The notes: generated from the letters alone by a model not told the origin. 26,805 nucleotides of DNA from DATGLE01 sp035294325 (GCA_035294325.1 DATGLE010000019.1:1-26805); one strand, 5' to 3'; shown: positions 1 through 8,597, counted from the stretch's first letter. Numbers and translations: made by a program.

Positions 1-90
1 AAGACAAGCCGGGTGGTACCACGGGAGCGCGATTTATAGCTCTCGTCCCTTGAGCAATGCAGGCTCAAAGCGGATGAGGGCTTTTTTATT
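1..90 (+). promoter_or_regulatory. T-box leader, 3' portion (antiterminator and terminator)
   Basis: The sequence GGGTGGTACCACGGG at 11-25 matches the conserved T-box element that pairs with the uncharged tRNA acceptor end and forms the antiterminator. It is followed, as in classical T-boxes, by an intrinsic terminator that ends in a T-run before argC. The Stem I specifier loop lies upstream of the window, so the amino acid sensed cannot be read. Known T-boxes raise transcription when their cognate tRNA is uncharged. By position this one should control argC and, by read-through, the arg-his operon. Confidence 0.88.
38..88 (+). terminator. Intrinsic terminator of the T-box leader
   Basis: An 11-bp stem (38-48 with 72-82, two G-U pairs) encloses a second perfect 6-bp hairpin (TTGAGC 50-55 with GCTCAA 63-68). 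The outer stem runs directly into the T-tract at 82-87. This is the terminator conformation that competes with the T-box antiterminator just upstream. Confidence 0.85.
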
Positions 91-133
91 TGGTACGCGA
101 TAATCAATGTTTTTGGGAGGGGATGTCATTCCA

Positions 134-1210
134 ATGATCAGTGTTGCTATTATCAATGTGACGAGTTACACCGGATTAGAGCTGCTGCGCCTGCTGGCGC
201 AACATCCCCGCTTTGTCGTAACCTCGGCGACGGCGCGCAGCGCGGCGGGCAAGCGACTGGACGAAGTATTTCCGCAGCTCTGCTCTGTATATGCTGGCGA
301 GCCGGCGGTGAGACCCGATCTGGTCATTACCGAGGAACCGGAAGAGAGCGAGCTTGCCTTCGTATGTTTGCCGCACGCCGCTGCGGCGGAGTCGGTGGTG
401 CGCCTGCTTGAGCGCGGCTGCAAGGTCGTCGATCTCTCGGCCGACTTTCGCCTGCACGATGTCAGTGTGTACGAGATGTGGTACAAACACACGCATCCCG
501 CGCCGGCACTGCTGGAGAGCGCCGTCTATGGCTTATGTGAGCGTTACCGTGAACGCATCCAGCGGACAACGCTGGTTGCCAATCCCGGCTGCAACGCGAC
601 GACGGCCATCCTGGCCCTGCTGCCGGCGGTCTCGGCGGGCATCATCGGCACCGATATGCTCATCGATGTCAAAGCCGCGCTGAGCGGTGCCGGGCGCGGC
701 CTCACCCTTGCCACGCACTACGCCGAAGCGAACGAAGATGTCAGCCCGTATAGTATCGCGGGACATCGCCATCTGCCGGAGGTCATGCAGGAGCTTGAGG
801 CCGCTGCTAAAGATGGCGATCATGCTTTCACGAAGACGCCGCGCATCACCTTTATGCCGCATCTCGTGCCTATGACGCGCGGCATCCTGGTCACATGCTA
901 TGCGGATTTGAGGGAGGATGCGGCAGGGCATCTTCCGACGGCGCGGGATGTGTATACGCTCTACGAACAGTATTATGCCGGCGAGCCGTTTGTGCATGTC
1001 GTCGATCAGGCGCCACATACGCGGTGGAGCTATGGCACCAATCATTGTTTTATTCATCCAACTGTAGATGGACGTACCGGACGCCTGATCGTCTTCTCCT
1101 GCCTGGATAATCTGGGCAAAGGCGCCGCCGGTCAGGCAATACAAAATGCAAATCTACTCTATGGCTTGCCGGAAACCGCCGGCCTGCCAGCCCTCGGTGT
1201 AAATCCGTAG
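134..1210 (+). CDS. argC: N-acetyl-gamma-glutamyl-phosphate reductase
   Basis: ArgC makes N-acetylglutamate semialdehyde with NADPH in the third step of arginine synthesis, in the cytoplasm. The protein is about 358 aa, near the family size. Visible features are the N-terminal SYTGLELLRLL nucleotide-binding turn, the catalytic-cysteine motif NPGCNATT (Cys153), the HRHLPE histidine motif (about 211-213) and the family C-terminal motif DNLGKGAAGQAIQN. The first glycines of the usual GASGYTG loop are replaced (NVTSYTG). I chose ATG 134 because the protein then begins MISVAII and GGGAGGGG lies about 11 nt upstream; the in-frame ATG at 107 would overlap that Shine-Dalgarno. It is the first gene after the T-box leader. 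Confidence 0.95.
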   Translation: MISVAIINVTSYTGLELLRLLAQHPRFVVTSATARSAAGKRLDEVFPQLCSVYAGEPAVRPDLVITEEPEESELAFVCLPHAAAAESVVRLLERGCKVVDLSADFRLHDVSVYEMWYKHTHPAPALLESAVYGLCERYRERIQRTTLVANPGCNATTAILALLPAVSAGIIGTDMLIDVKAALSGAGRGLTLATHYAEANEDVSPYSIAGHRHLPEVMQELEAAAKDGDHAFTKTPRITFMPHLVPMTRGILVTCYADLREDAAGHLPTARDVYTLYEQYYAGEPFVHVVDQAPHTRWSYGTNHCFIHPTVDGRTGRLIVFSCLDNLGKGAAGQAIQNANLLYGLPETAGLPALGVNP

Positions 1211-1223
1211 ATGTTGTGCAGCT

Positions 1224-1325
1224 GCTCCGGTCCTCTCTTTGCCTGACTGTGAAGCGCCGCAGGCGCTTCGCAGGTGTGAGTGGTAGATGTGGTTGGGGGC
1301 TATGTCCGCCCCAACCACATCTACC
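1224..1325 (-). repeat. Interspersed hairpin-plus-tail repeat, copy A
   Basis: Read on the minus strand, a perfect 17-bp hairpin (1282-1298 with 1309-1325, 10-nt loop) is followed by a tail (1269 to 1224) beginning GAAGCGCC and containing GGCGC, CAGTC and GAGGACC. The same order and closely similar tail occur at 19622-19727 and 21673-21780. It occupies the argC-argB gap, the only sizeable gap in the operon. There is no coding potential. Confidence 0.7.
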
Positions 1326-1343
1326 GCAGCGGGGTTGTCAGTG

Positions 1344-1412
1344 GCGGCTGCTCCTGATCCGGGGTGTGGGGCTGTGCCCCGCTCTTCTCATCAACCAGCC
1401 GCCGCAGGCGGC
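1344..1412. repeat. GC-rich palindromic segment in the argC-argB gap
   Basis: Two short hairpins lie here: GGGGC/GCCCC around 1372-1380 and a perfect GCCGCC-gca-GGCGGC at 1398-1412. The second resembles the GCGCC-nnn-GGCGC core of the neighbouring repeat tail. It probably belongs to the same or a related mobile palindrome family. No T-run follows, so an intrinsic terminator is not supported. Confidence 0.45.
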
Positions 1413-1462
1413 AAAGAACCGCAAGGCGATGATGTGTATAGAAAAAATAGGAGTGATTGTTA

Positions 1463-2332
1463 ATGGCTATTACCTTCTCGCGCACGCCGGATGGCGACAT
1501 AATTAGCGACCATCACCTGATTGCACAGGTGTTGAGCGAAGCGCTCTCATATATCGAATACTTGAAGGGCAAGACGCTGGTGATAAAGCTCGGCGGCAGC
1601 ACGCTTGAGAACCAGCGCGACGTTTTGCAGGATATCGTCTGGCTGCATACGCTCGGCTCTCATCCCGTGCTGGTGCATGGCGGCGGCCCCTATATCAATG
1701 AATGGTTGGGGAAGCTCAATATCCCGACGCATTTCGAGAACGGCCTGCGCGTCACCGATGCTCAGACGCTGGAGGTCGTGCGCATGGTGCTGCTCGGCCA
1801 GGTCAATCAGAGCCTCGTGCTGATGGCGGCGCAACTGGGGGGCAAGGCCGTCGGATTGAGCGGCACCGATGGCAATATGGTCCGCGCCCACATTGCCGAT
1901 GAGCGCCTGGGCTTCGTTGGTGAGATCGACGCCGTTGATCCCGCTCCCGTGCAGGCGCTCATCGAGCAGGGCTATATTCCAGTCGTGGCCCCACTCGGCG
2001 CGGATGAGAATGGAGCCTGCCTCAATATCAATGCCGACCTGGTAGCGGCGCACCTGGCGGGCGCGCTCAACGCAGAGAAACTGATCTTCCTGAGCAACGT
2101 CGCCGGCATCTGTCGCTCCGATGGCTCGCTGATCTCGGAACTGAGCGAGGAACAGGCCAGGAAGCTGATCGAAGAGGGCGTTATTACCGGCGGCATGATC
2201 CCCAAAGTCTCGGCCTGCCTGGATGCCCTGGCCGCTGTCCCGCGCGTGCATATCGTCGATGGTCGCGAGTCGCATGTGCTGCTGCGCGAGTTGTTCACCA
2301 ATCAGGGCGCCGGGACAATGATAATACGATGA
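1463..2332 (+). CDS. argB: Acetylglutamate kinase
   Basis: ArgB phosphorylates N-acetylglutamate with ATP, the step before ArgC. The amino-acid-kinase fold is clear: VIKLGGSTLEN (Lys42, GG 44-45) for the phosphate loop, HGGGPYINEWL near residue 75, and the C-terminal GGMIPK motif with its ATP-contacting lysine. The length is 289 aa. ATG 1463 is preferred over an in-frame TTG at 1457 because AGGAG (1449-1453) lies 9 nt before it. It follows argC after a 250-nt repeat-rich gap, and its stop overlaps the next start (ATGA), which couples it to the histidine genes. Confidence 0.95.
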   Translation: MAITFSRTPDGDIISDHHLIAQVLSEALSYIEYLKGKTLVIKLGGSTLENQRDVLQDIVWLHTLGSHPVLVHGGGPYINEWLGKLNIPTHFENGLRVTDAQTLEVVRMVLLGQVNQSLVLMAAQLGGKAVGLSGTDGNMVRAHIADERLGFVGEIDAVDPAPVQALIEQGYIPVVAPLGADENGACLNINADLVAAHLAGALNAEKLIFLSNVAGICRSDGSLISELSEEQARKLIEEGVITGGMIPKVSACLDALAAVPRVHIVDGRESHVLLRELFTNQGAGTMIIR

Positions 2333-3837
2333 AGAAACGAATTGAACGCTTGCGCGGTATGCGCGACCTTTTGCCAGAAGCCTACCAGCAGCAGCAATGG
2401 CTGACAAACCAGCTCGGCGTGTTTCTGGAGCTGGCGGGCTACCTGCACGTCGATCCGCCCATCCTTGAGCACAGCGATCTCTTCCAGGCCAGCTTTGGGC
2501 AGGAGTTGTGGCAGAACCTGTACGCCTTCCGCCTGCACCAGCGCGACCTCTGCCTGCGCCCGGAGTATACCGCGTCGATCTGTCGCCTCTACCTCGATCA
2601 TTACCAGCAGTTGCCGCTGCCGCTGCGTTTTCAATACGCGGGGCCGATCTTTCGCTATGAGACTCCCGGACGCGGGCGCTACCGCCAGCATACGCAGCTC
2701 GGCATTGAATTGTTTGGCGGCCATACTGCTGCTGCCGATGCCGAGATCGTGCAACTGGCCTGCGATATCCTGCGCAGGCTGCACATCTCGCGCTATCGTC
2801 TGGAACTCGGCCATATCGGCGTCGCCAGTGGCTTTATCAATCGACTCAAGCTTGACGATCATGCCGCGTATTTATTACTCAGTTTAATGGAGCAGATCAG
2901 CCGCTCCGCCGAAGGCATGAAGCTGGCGCAGAAGCGGTTGGAGACGCTGTATCCACCAGATCCAGTAATCGAACAGATGGCGAGAGATGCGAGCGAGAGC
3001 GCTCCGGCGCGGGTGGATGCGCGCTACATCACCTCATTGCTCGGCGGCATCAGCATCGCGTTTGGCGACGACGATGCGCGGCACGAAGTGGTCGAGCGCT
3101 TCCTGTGGAAGATGGGGCGCAGTGAGCAGCGGCGCCAGATTTTGTACGCGCTCGAATTTCTGCAAGCGCTCCAGTCCGTTGCCGGGCCGCCCCCCGGCGT
3201 TTTCGACGAACTGCAAGAACTGCTGGATCGCTACGGCCTCGACGCCGCGCCACTGGCGCAACTGCGCCGCCTGGTTGCAATTGTCGAGCTGTGCGGCGTC
3301 CCCGCCGGGCAGGTTGTGCTGAACCTGGCGCTGGGGCGCGGCGTGAGCTACTATACCGGTCTGGTCTTCGAGATTCATGCGCAGGAGGAAGACGGCTTCG
3401 ATACGCAACTGTGCGGCGGCGGGCGTTATGACCGCCTCATGCGCGCCGTGGGCGCTTCGCGCGACATCAATGCCTGCGGCTTCGCTTTCGGCGTCGAGCG
3501 CCTGCTCTCACTTGTTCCTGAAAACGAGCTGCCCGCGCCCGTGACAACGCAGGCGCTGGTGATTCCGGTGAGCGAGCGGGAGATCCCCTACGCCCTGCGT
3601 GTGGCGCGTGCGACCCGCGACCACGGCGTACAGACGGAGGTAGATGTGAGCGGGCACGGCGTAGGCGCTGGACTGAGGCTGGCTGCGAAGCGAGGATTGC
3701 GCCTGGCCCTGATCGTCGGCGAAGAGGAGCAGCGCCAGAACGTTGTCACCATACGCGATCTACTGACAGGAGAGGAGCAGAGGGCGCAGTTCGAGACGCT
3801 GGCGCTGCACCTGCCTGGTGAGGAGGGATCTCTGTGA
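2329..3837 (+). CDS. HisS/HisZ-family class II synthetase-like protein
   Basis: This 502-aa protein is either histidyl-tRNA synthetase or its paralogue HisZ, the regulatory subunit of ATP phosphoribosyltransferase. Visible features are LRPEYTASICR (Glu79), motif 2 FRYETPGRGRYRQHTQLG (108-125), the histidine-binding GRGVSYYTGLVFE (about 336-348), CGGGRYDRLM and the motif-3 region FAFGVERLL. A full C-terminal anticodon-binding-like domain (from about 400) ends the protein. Retained Glu79, the motif-2 arginine and the C-terminal domain favour a synthetase-like protein. Position between argB and hisG favours HisZ, and YETP and SYYTG differ from the synthetase norm (YERP, DYYTG). ATG 2329 overlaps the argB stop. 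Confidence 0.85.
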   Translation: MKKRIERLRGMRDLLPEAYQQQQWLTNQLGVFLELAGYLHVDPPILEHSDLFQASFGQELWQNLYAFRLHQRDLCLRPEYTASICRLYLDHYQQLPLPLRFQYAGPIFRYETPGRGRYRQHTQLGIELFGGHTAAADAEIVQLACDILRRLHISRYRLELGHIGVASGFINRLKLDDHAAYLLLSLMEQISRSAEGMKLAQKRLETLYPPDPVIEQMARDASESAPARVDARYITSLLGGISIAFGDDDARHEVVERFLWKMGRSEQRRQILYALEFLQALQSVAGPPPGVFDELQELLDRYGLDAAPLAQLRRLVAIVELCGVPAGQVVLNLALGRGVSYYTGLVFEIHAQEEDGFDTQLCGGGRYDRLMRAVGASRDINACGFAFGVERLLSLVPENELPAPVTTQALVIPVSEREIPYALRVARATRDHGVQTEVDVSGHGVGAGLRLAAKRGLRLALIVGEEEQRQNVVTIRDLLTGEEQRAQFETLALHLPGEEGSL

Positions 3838-4925
3838 GCGCGAAGAGTGGAAACGGGGCCGGGGTGCGCCTGGCCCTGCCCGGTAAAGGCACGCTGGAGG
3901 CGGCAGCCCTGGCTTTTCTTGCCGAATGCGGGATGAAGGTCAACCGCAGCAATCCGCGTCAATACCTGGCGCGTATCAAAGGCATGCCCGCCGTCGAGGT
4001 CGTCTTTCAGCGCGCCGCCGATATACCCGAACTGGTGCAGAGCGGCGATGCCGCCCTCGGCGTAACCGGCTATGATATTCTGGCCGAGCATCGTGGCTAT
4101 GGCGATGAGGTGGCCGAGGAAGATGGTCATGTCGAAGACCTGATCGTGCTGGAGCGCGACCTGGGCTTTGGCGCCTGCCGGCTGGTGGTGGCCGTGCCTG
4201 AAACCTGGATCGATGTCAGCACCTGCGCCGATCTCTGGCACCTGTCTGGCTACTATCAGACGCATAAGGGGCGCGGGCTGCGCATTGCTACCAAATATCC
4301 CGTCCTGACGGGACAATTCCTGAGGCGGCATAATATCACCCATTGCAAGATCTTCTCGCCGCATGGCGCACTGGAGGCCGCGCCGCTGACCGGAGCTGCC
4401 GATCTGATCGTGGACCTGACCGAGACGGGCACGACGCTGCGCGAGAATCATCTCAAACTGCTGGACGATGGCGTTGTGCTGCGCTCACAGGCTGTCCTGA
4501 TCGGCAATGCGCAGTTGTTGAGCCGTGATGCCTCTACGCTGAAAGTTACCGAGATGATCCTGGAATTGATCGACGCCCGCATGCAGGCGCGCAACCGCTC
4601 TATCCTGACCGCCTATGTGCCGGGCGAGAACGTTGAGGCGGTGCGGCATACATGCGCCAGGCTGAACCAGCGCTTGAAGACGATTGCTGCCGGCAGCGAG
4701 TTCCAGGTTACGGCATCCGCACTCGCAGGGACGGCGGCGCCCGGATGCTATACCATCTCCGGCGTCGTGAGCGCGGGCGATTCCGCTCCTGAGTTATTAG
4801 AGATCATCGCCGTATTGCGCGGCGCCGGTGCGCGGCAAATCAACATCACGCCGTTGACCTATCGCTTCGAGGATGAGTCGGTAAGCGTGCGCGTCTTGCG
4901 AGAACGTTTGAAGAGGGTCCGATGA
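3834..4925 (+). CDS. hisG: ATP phosphoribosyltransferase, long form
   Basis: HisG joins ATP and PRPP in the first, feedback-regulated step of histidine synthesis. Visible features are the N-terminal RLALPGKGTLEAAALAFL, GDAALGVTGYDIL, LGFGACRLVVAVP, RIATKYPVLT and the PRPP-loop motif ADLIVDLTETGTTLREN. After the catalytic core the protein continues for more than 100 residues, including VPGENVEAVRHTCARL, which looks like the ACT-like HisG_C regulatory domain. At 363 aa it exceeds typical long forms (about 290-300). The start is GTG 3834, overlapping the previous stop (GTGA), with AGGAGG (3821-3826) 7 nt upstream. Confidence 0.93.
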   Translation: MSAKSGNGAGVRLALPGKGTLEAAALAFLAECGMKVNRSNPRQYLARIKGMPAVEVVFQRAADIPELVQSGDAALGVTGYDILAEHRGYGDEVAEEDGHVEDLIVLERDLGFGACRLVVAVPETWIDVSTCADLWHLSGYYQTHKGRGLRIATKYPVLTGQFLRRHNITHCKIFSPHGALEAAPLTGAADLIVDLTETGTTLRENHLKLLDDGVVLRSQAVLIGNAQLLSRDASTLKVTEMILELIDARMQARNRSILTAYVPGENVEAVRHTCARLNQRLKTIAAGSEFQVTASALAGTAAPGCYTISGVVSAGDSAPELLEIIAVLRGAGARQINITPLTYRFEDESVSVRVLRERLKRVR

Positions 4926-7276
4926 GCGAGGCAGCATTAAACAATCTGGTGATTTTCGATCTTGATGGGGTGATTACCAACGAGGCGGCCTACTGGGACG
5001 CGGCGGGCCTGACGCTGCACGAACTGCTCTACAGCCCGCGCTACTGGAATGTGGGCGGCGCCGCCGCGTATCATCCCGCGACGACTGCCGCAGAGAGCCG
5101 CCGTATCAGCCGCTCCGTCCTGCCCGAAGCGCTGATCGTCGCCCTCAAAGCGCGCTCGGTCAACTCCAACTGGGATACCTGTTATGCGGGCTTCTGCCTG
5201 TATATCATAGAATTGCTGGCACGCATCCCCGATTGCGACTCCCTGCTGCCCCTGCGCCCGGAGCAGCCGGAGTGGATCGCCGCATTCAGGCAGCAGCTTA
5301 TCACTATTGAGTTACCCGAAGCGATAGCGGCCAATCTGCTCCAATGCCTGGAGGCGCCCATCTTCCAGGGCAGCAGCGGCCTCGCGCTGCTGCAACGCTT
5401 CAATGCTTACGCGAGCGAGCGCCTGGGCCGGCGCATCGAGGGCGTCTTCGGCCACTACACGCCCTCATGGTATTTTTGCGAGGATCTCTTTCAACAGTGG
5501 TACCTGGGCGATGAATTGTACGCTTCTGAGTCCGGTCACGAATCCCCGCAGCCGGGCAAGCCTGGCTGCATGCACTTCGAGCAGCCACTTTTACCGTTGG
5601 AGCGGATCCGCGCCGCACTGGAAGAACTGCACGGGCAGGGCTATACCCTGGGTATCGCTACGGGACGGCCACGGCAGGAAGCATTAATCCCGCTCGGCAA
5701 TTATGGGCTGCTGCGCTATTTCGCTGAGCGGCACATTGTGACCTATGCCGAGGTGGAGCGGGCCGAGGCTGAGCTGCGGGCGCGCGGCGAGACAGGTTCG
5801 CTGGTGAAGCCGCACCCCTTTCCCTTCTTGCGCGCGGCTGACCCCGACTACCGGCCCGGGCAGCCCGCGCCCCCGCCTGGCAGTTTCATCGTCGTCGGCG
5901 ACACACCCAGCGACGTGAGCGGTGGACATGCCGCCGGCGCGCTGGTCGTCGCCGTGCTCACAGGAGCGCACACCACCGGGGCGCGCACGCGGCTGGAGCA
6001 GAGCGGGCCGGATTTTATCATCGAGGATATGACGCAGGTGCCGGGGCTGCTGGAACGCATCGATAGCCTCGCAACCATCCAGCGCCTGCAATTTGGTGAG
6101 CGCGCGAAGGCCGAACTGCTGCTGCGGCGCTGGTTCGCGCGGCATATGAAGCTGCCCGTAGAGTCGGTCACGCTGACGCCCCGGCCTGTCTCGCTCAATT
6201 CGTTCAACGGCATCTATCGCCTCGATGGAAAGGAGTACTTTTTCAAGACGCACGTCGAGGAGCAGGGCATCTTGAAAGAGTATTATCATGCCGAACTGCT
6301 GCACAACGCCGGCTATAACATCGTCAGGCCGCTGCGCACCGTGCATGAAAGGGATCAACAGATGGTCGTCTATCCCGTTGTGCGCTGGCCGGTCATGTTC
6401 GATCTGCTGCGCGCCGTTGAGACGGGTCACGAGGAGCAGGCGAGCGCCGATCTGCTCGTAGCGGCCGAGCGGCGCGAGTGTGAACGGCTGCTGGCAATCT
6501 ATGACGCGACGCTGGAGCAGAGCGCGGCACAGCAAAACGCGCAGGCGCCTGTGCATCAACTCTTCTGGCATCGCCTGACCGGCGGGCGCTTCCAGCAGTT
6601 CTATGCTGGAAAGTTCGTGCCATTCCCCGATCAGGATAGCAGCGCTGCACTGGCGGGCATACCCTTTACAGCGCTGCTACAATACCGGTGGAACATTAAC
6701 GGCGTAAGTATCGGCGGCGAGCAGGCGACGCTGGGCGCGAGCATCGAGCGCGCCAGGGTTGCGCTCGATCCGGCACGCGCGGCGATGACTGTGATCGGGC
6801 ATGGCGATGCGCATGCCGGCAACGTCTTTCTAGAGCGGCTGCGCGACTATCTCTATTTCGATCCCGCCTTCGCGGGCCGCCATTCGCCGCTGCTTGATAT
6901 CGTAAAGCCGTTCTTTCATAATATATTCGCCACCTGGATGTACTTTCCGCGCGAAGTCGCGCAGAACCTGCAACTTTCTGTTGCGCTGCGCGGCGAGATC
7001 ATTTACGTCGAGCATAACTACACGCTGACGCCCGTGCGCCGCGCGCTGCTGGCAACGAAGAGAGAGCATCTCTTGAAGCCGCTCGTTGCCATGCTGCGCG
7101 CCCGCCGCGCGCTGCCTGACGATTGGGAAGAATTCGTCAGGCTGGCGTTGATGTGCTGCCCGCTGCTGACGATCAACCTGCTGGAGCGCGAGCGCATCCC
7201 GCTGGCGGTGTGCTGGCTGGGGCTGTCGCAGGTGATGGCAATGGCACATTTCTCGCTCACAGGAGAAGATGCATGA
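4922..7276 (+). CDS. HAD phosphatase / APH-like kinase fusion protein
   Basis: This 784-aa two-domain protein sits inside the his operon. The N-terminal half (about 1-385) is a HAD phosphohydrolase: VIFDLDGVITN (Asp13, Asp15), Thr247 in IATGRPRQEA, Lys296 in SLVKPHPFPF, and VVGDTPSDV (Asp327, Asp331). The C-terminal half (about 410-784) resembles aminoglycoside-phosphotransferase/choline-kinase-like kinases: candidate ATP lysine Lys442 in YFFKTH, the Brenner motif IGHGDAHAGNVF (His627, Asp629, Asn634) and a DFG-like YFDPAF (Asp647). All catalytic residues appear intact. ATG 4922 overlaps the hisG stop and its own stop overlaps hisH. The HAD half could supply histidinol-phosphatase, absent from the operon; that and the kinase substrate are inference. 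Confidence 0.85.
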   Translation: MSEAALNNLVIFDLDGVITNEAAYWDAAGLTLHELLYSPRYWNVGGAAAYHPATTAAESRRISRSVLPEALIVALKARSVNSNWDTCYAGFCLYIIELLARIPDCDSLLPLRPEQPEWIAAFRQQLITIELPEAIAANLLQCLEAPIFQGSSGLALLQRFNAYASERLGRRIEGVFGHYTPSWYFCEDLFQQWYLGDELYASESGHESPQPGKPGCMHFEQPLLPLERIRAALEELHGQGYTLGIATGRPRQEALIPLGNYGLLRYFAERHIVTYAEVERAEAELRARGETGSLVKPHPFPFLRAADPDYRPGQPAPPPGSFIVVGDTPSDVSGGHAAGALVVAVLTGAHTTGARTRLEQSGPDFIIEDMTQVPGLLERIDSLATIQRLQFGERAKAELLLRRWFARHMKLPVESVTLTPRPVSLNSFNGIYRLDGKEYFFKTHVEEQGILKEYYHAELLHNAGYNIVRPLRTVHERDQQMVVYPVVRWPVMFDLLRAVETGHEEQASADLLVAAERRECERLLAIYDATLEQSAAQQNAQAPVHQLFWHRLTGGRFQQFYAGKFVPFPDQDSSAALAGIPFTALLQYRWNINGVSIGGEQATLGASIERARVALDPARAAMTVIGHGDAHAGNVFLERLRDYLYFDPAFAGRHSPLLDIVKPFFHNIFATWMYFPREVAQNLQLSVALRGEIIYVEHNYTLTPVRRALLATKREHLLKPLVAMLRARRALPDDWEEFVRLALMCCPLLTINLLERERIPLAVCWLGLSQVMAMAHFSLTGEDA

Positions 7277-7881
7277 TCGCGATTATCGATTATGGCGCCG
7301 GCAATATTCACAGTATCGCGAAGGCGCTGGAATATGCCGGCGCGCAGGTGCGGGTGACTGATGATGCCGCCGTGGTTGCGCAGGCGCGGGCCATCGTGCT
7401 GCCGGGGGTTGGCTCCGGGGGCGCGGCAATGGCGCGTATGAGCGCGCGCGGGCTGGATGACGCGATCCGCCAGGCAACGCAGCAGGGCAAGCCCTTTCTT
7501 GGCATCTGCCTGGGCATGCAATTGCTGGCAGACCACCATGCCGAGGGCGAGGTTGCCGGGCTGAGACTGTTCCCGGGCAAGGTGAGCCGCATTCCGCATG
7601 GTCCGAAAATTCCGCATATGGGCTGGAACCAGGTAAGGCCGCTGCGCGAGGACTTGCCGATCTTCGCCGGTATTGCTCCCGATACCTATTTTTACTTCGC
7701 GCATTCGTACTATGTAGAGCCGCAGGATCAGCGCGGCGTGGCTGCTGTGACCGATTACGGCGCGCCGTTTTGCAGCGTCATCGTGACCGAACAGGTCTGG
7801 GGGACGCAGTTCCATCCTGAAAAGAGTGGCGAGGCCGGACTGCAACTGCTCAAAAATTTTGTGAGGTGGGTTCACGCATGA
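7273..7881 (+). CDS. hisH: Imidazole glycerol phosphate synthase, glutaminase subunit
   Basis: HisH releases ammonia from glutamine and channels it to HisF. It is a class I glutaminase of 202 aa with the oxyanion strand IVLPGVGSGGAAM, the nucleophile Cys79 in FLGICLGMQLL, and the His181/Glu183 pair in TQFHPEKSG. The start at ATG 7273 gives the family N-terminus MIAIIDYGAGNIHS, overlaps the previous stop by ATGA and has AGGAG at 7261-7265. A longer in-frame extension back to 7123 is discarded. Its partner hisF lies one gene downstream. Confidence 0.96.
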   Translation: MIAIIDYGAGNIHSIAKALEYAGAQVRVTDDAAVVAQARAIVLPGVGSGGAAMARMSARGLDDAIRQATQQGKPFLGICLGMQLLADHHAEGEVAGLRLFPGKVSRIPHGPKIPHMGWNQVRPLREDLPIFAGIAPDTYFYFAHSYYVEPQDQRGVAAVTDYGAPFCSVIVTEQVWGTQFHPEKSGEAGLQLLKNFVRWVHA

Positions 7882-8597
7882 TTATTCTGCCGGCGATTGA
7901 TATCAAGAATGGTCGCTGTGTACGACTCTACCAGGGGGACTATAGCCGTGTCACGACCTACGACAGCGATCCCGTCCAGGTGGCGCTGCGCTGGCAGGAG
8001 GCAGGGGCGAGCTGGCTGCACGTCGTTGATCTTGATGGCGCCGCTCAGGGAATGCCGGTACATGTTGACCTGCTGAAAGCCATGCGCGCCGCGACGAAGC
8101 TGTGCATAGAGGTTGGCGGCGGCCTGCGCTCGCTTGTCCACATCGAGCAGATCCTCGATCTGGGCATTGAACGTGTGATCCTGGGCACGGCGGCATTGAG
8201 GGATCGCACCCTGCTGGGCGAGGCGCTCTCGCGCTGGGGTGAACGCATTGCCGTGGGGCTGGATGCGCGCGATGGGCTGATCGCCGTCGCGGGCTGGCAC
8301 GAAACGTCGCACGTCATGGCAACGACGCTCGCTGCCGAACTCTGCGCCTTCGGCGTGCCGCGCTTTATTTATACCGACATCGCCCGCGATGGTGCGCTGA
8401 GCGGTCCCAACCTCAACGCGCTGGCTGAGGTACGCCGCGCGACCTGGCGCCCGCTGATCGCCTCCGGCGGCGTGAGCGCGCTGGCCGACCTGCACGCCCT
8501 GGCGGCGCTCAATGTCGAGGGCGTGATCATCGGCAGGGCTATCTATACCGGCGATGTGGATCTCGCCGCCGCCATTCGCGAGTTTGAGAGGTTGTGA
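7878..8597 (+). CDS. hisA: ProFAR isomerase (phosphoribosylformimino-AICAR ribotide isomerase)
   Basis: HisA carries out the Amadori rearrangement of ProFAR to PRFAR. The (beta/alpha)8 barrel of 239 aa begins MIILPAIDIKNGRCVRLYQG with the catalytic Asp8. It has IEVGGGLRS and SGGVSALADL as phosphate-binding loops and a second catalytic aspartate at Asp129 in VGLDARDG, plus the conserved YTDIARDGALSGPN. ATG 7878 overlaps the hisH stop and has GAGGTGGG just upstream; an in-frame GTG at 7866 is not used. PriA-like dual activity cannot be excluded from sequence alone. Confidence 0.95.
   Translation: MIILPAIDIKNGRCVRLYQGDYSRVTTYDSDPVQVALRWQEAGASWLHVVDLDGAAQGMPVHVDLLKAMRAATKLCIEVGGGLRSLVHIEQILDLGIERVILGTAALRDRTLLGEALSRWGERIAVGLDARDGLIAVAGWHETSHVMATTLAAELCAFGVPRFIYTDIARDGALSGPNLNALAEVRRATWRPLIASGGVSALADLHALAALNVEGVIIGRAIYTGDVDLAAAIREFERL

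Noticed and set aside
107..133. Upstream ATG for argC
   Set aside because: It overlaps the Shine-Dalgarno used by ATG 134 and adds residues absent from the family N-terminus.
533..1144. Long minus-strand open frame opposite argC
   Set aside because: High GC and codon bias of argC create open antisense frames. It has no ribosome site and no recognisable domain.
1547..2407. 286-codon minus-strand frame opposite argB
   Set aside because: Antisense shadow of a clear argB; low-complexity His/Gln/Ala-rich translation.
3588..4451. 287-codon minus-strand frame across the hisS/hisZ and hisG junction
   Set aside because: Both genes on the + strand are unmistakable; the frame carries no family motif.
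7123..7272. N-terminal extension of hisH
   Set aside because: Lies within the end of the HAD-kinase gene in another frame. ATG 7273 gives the exact HisH N-terminus with a good ribosome site.
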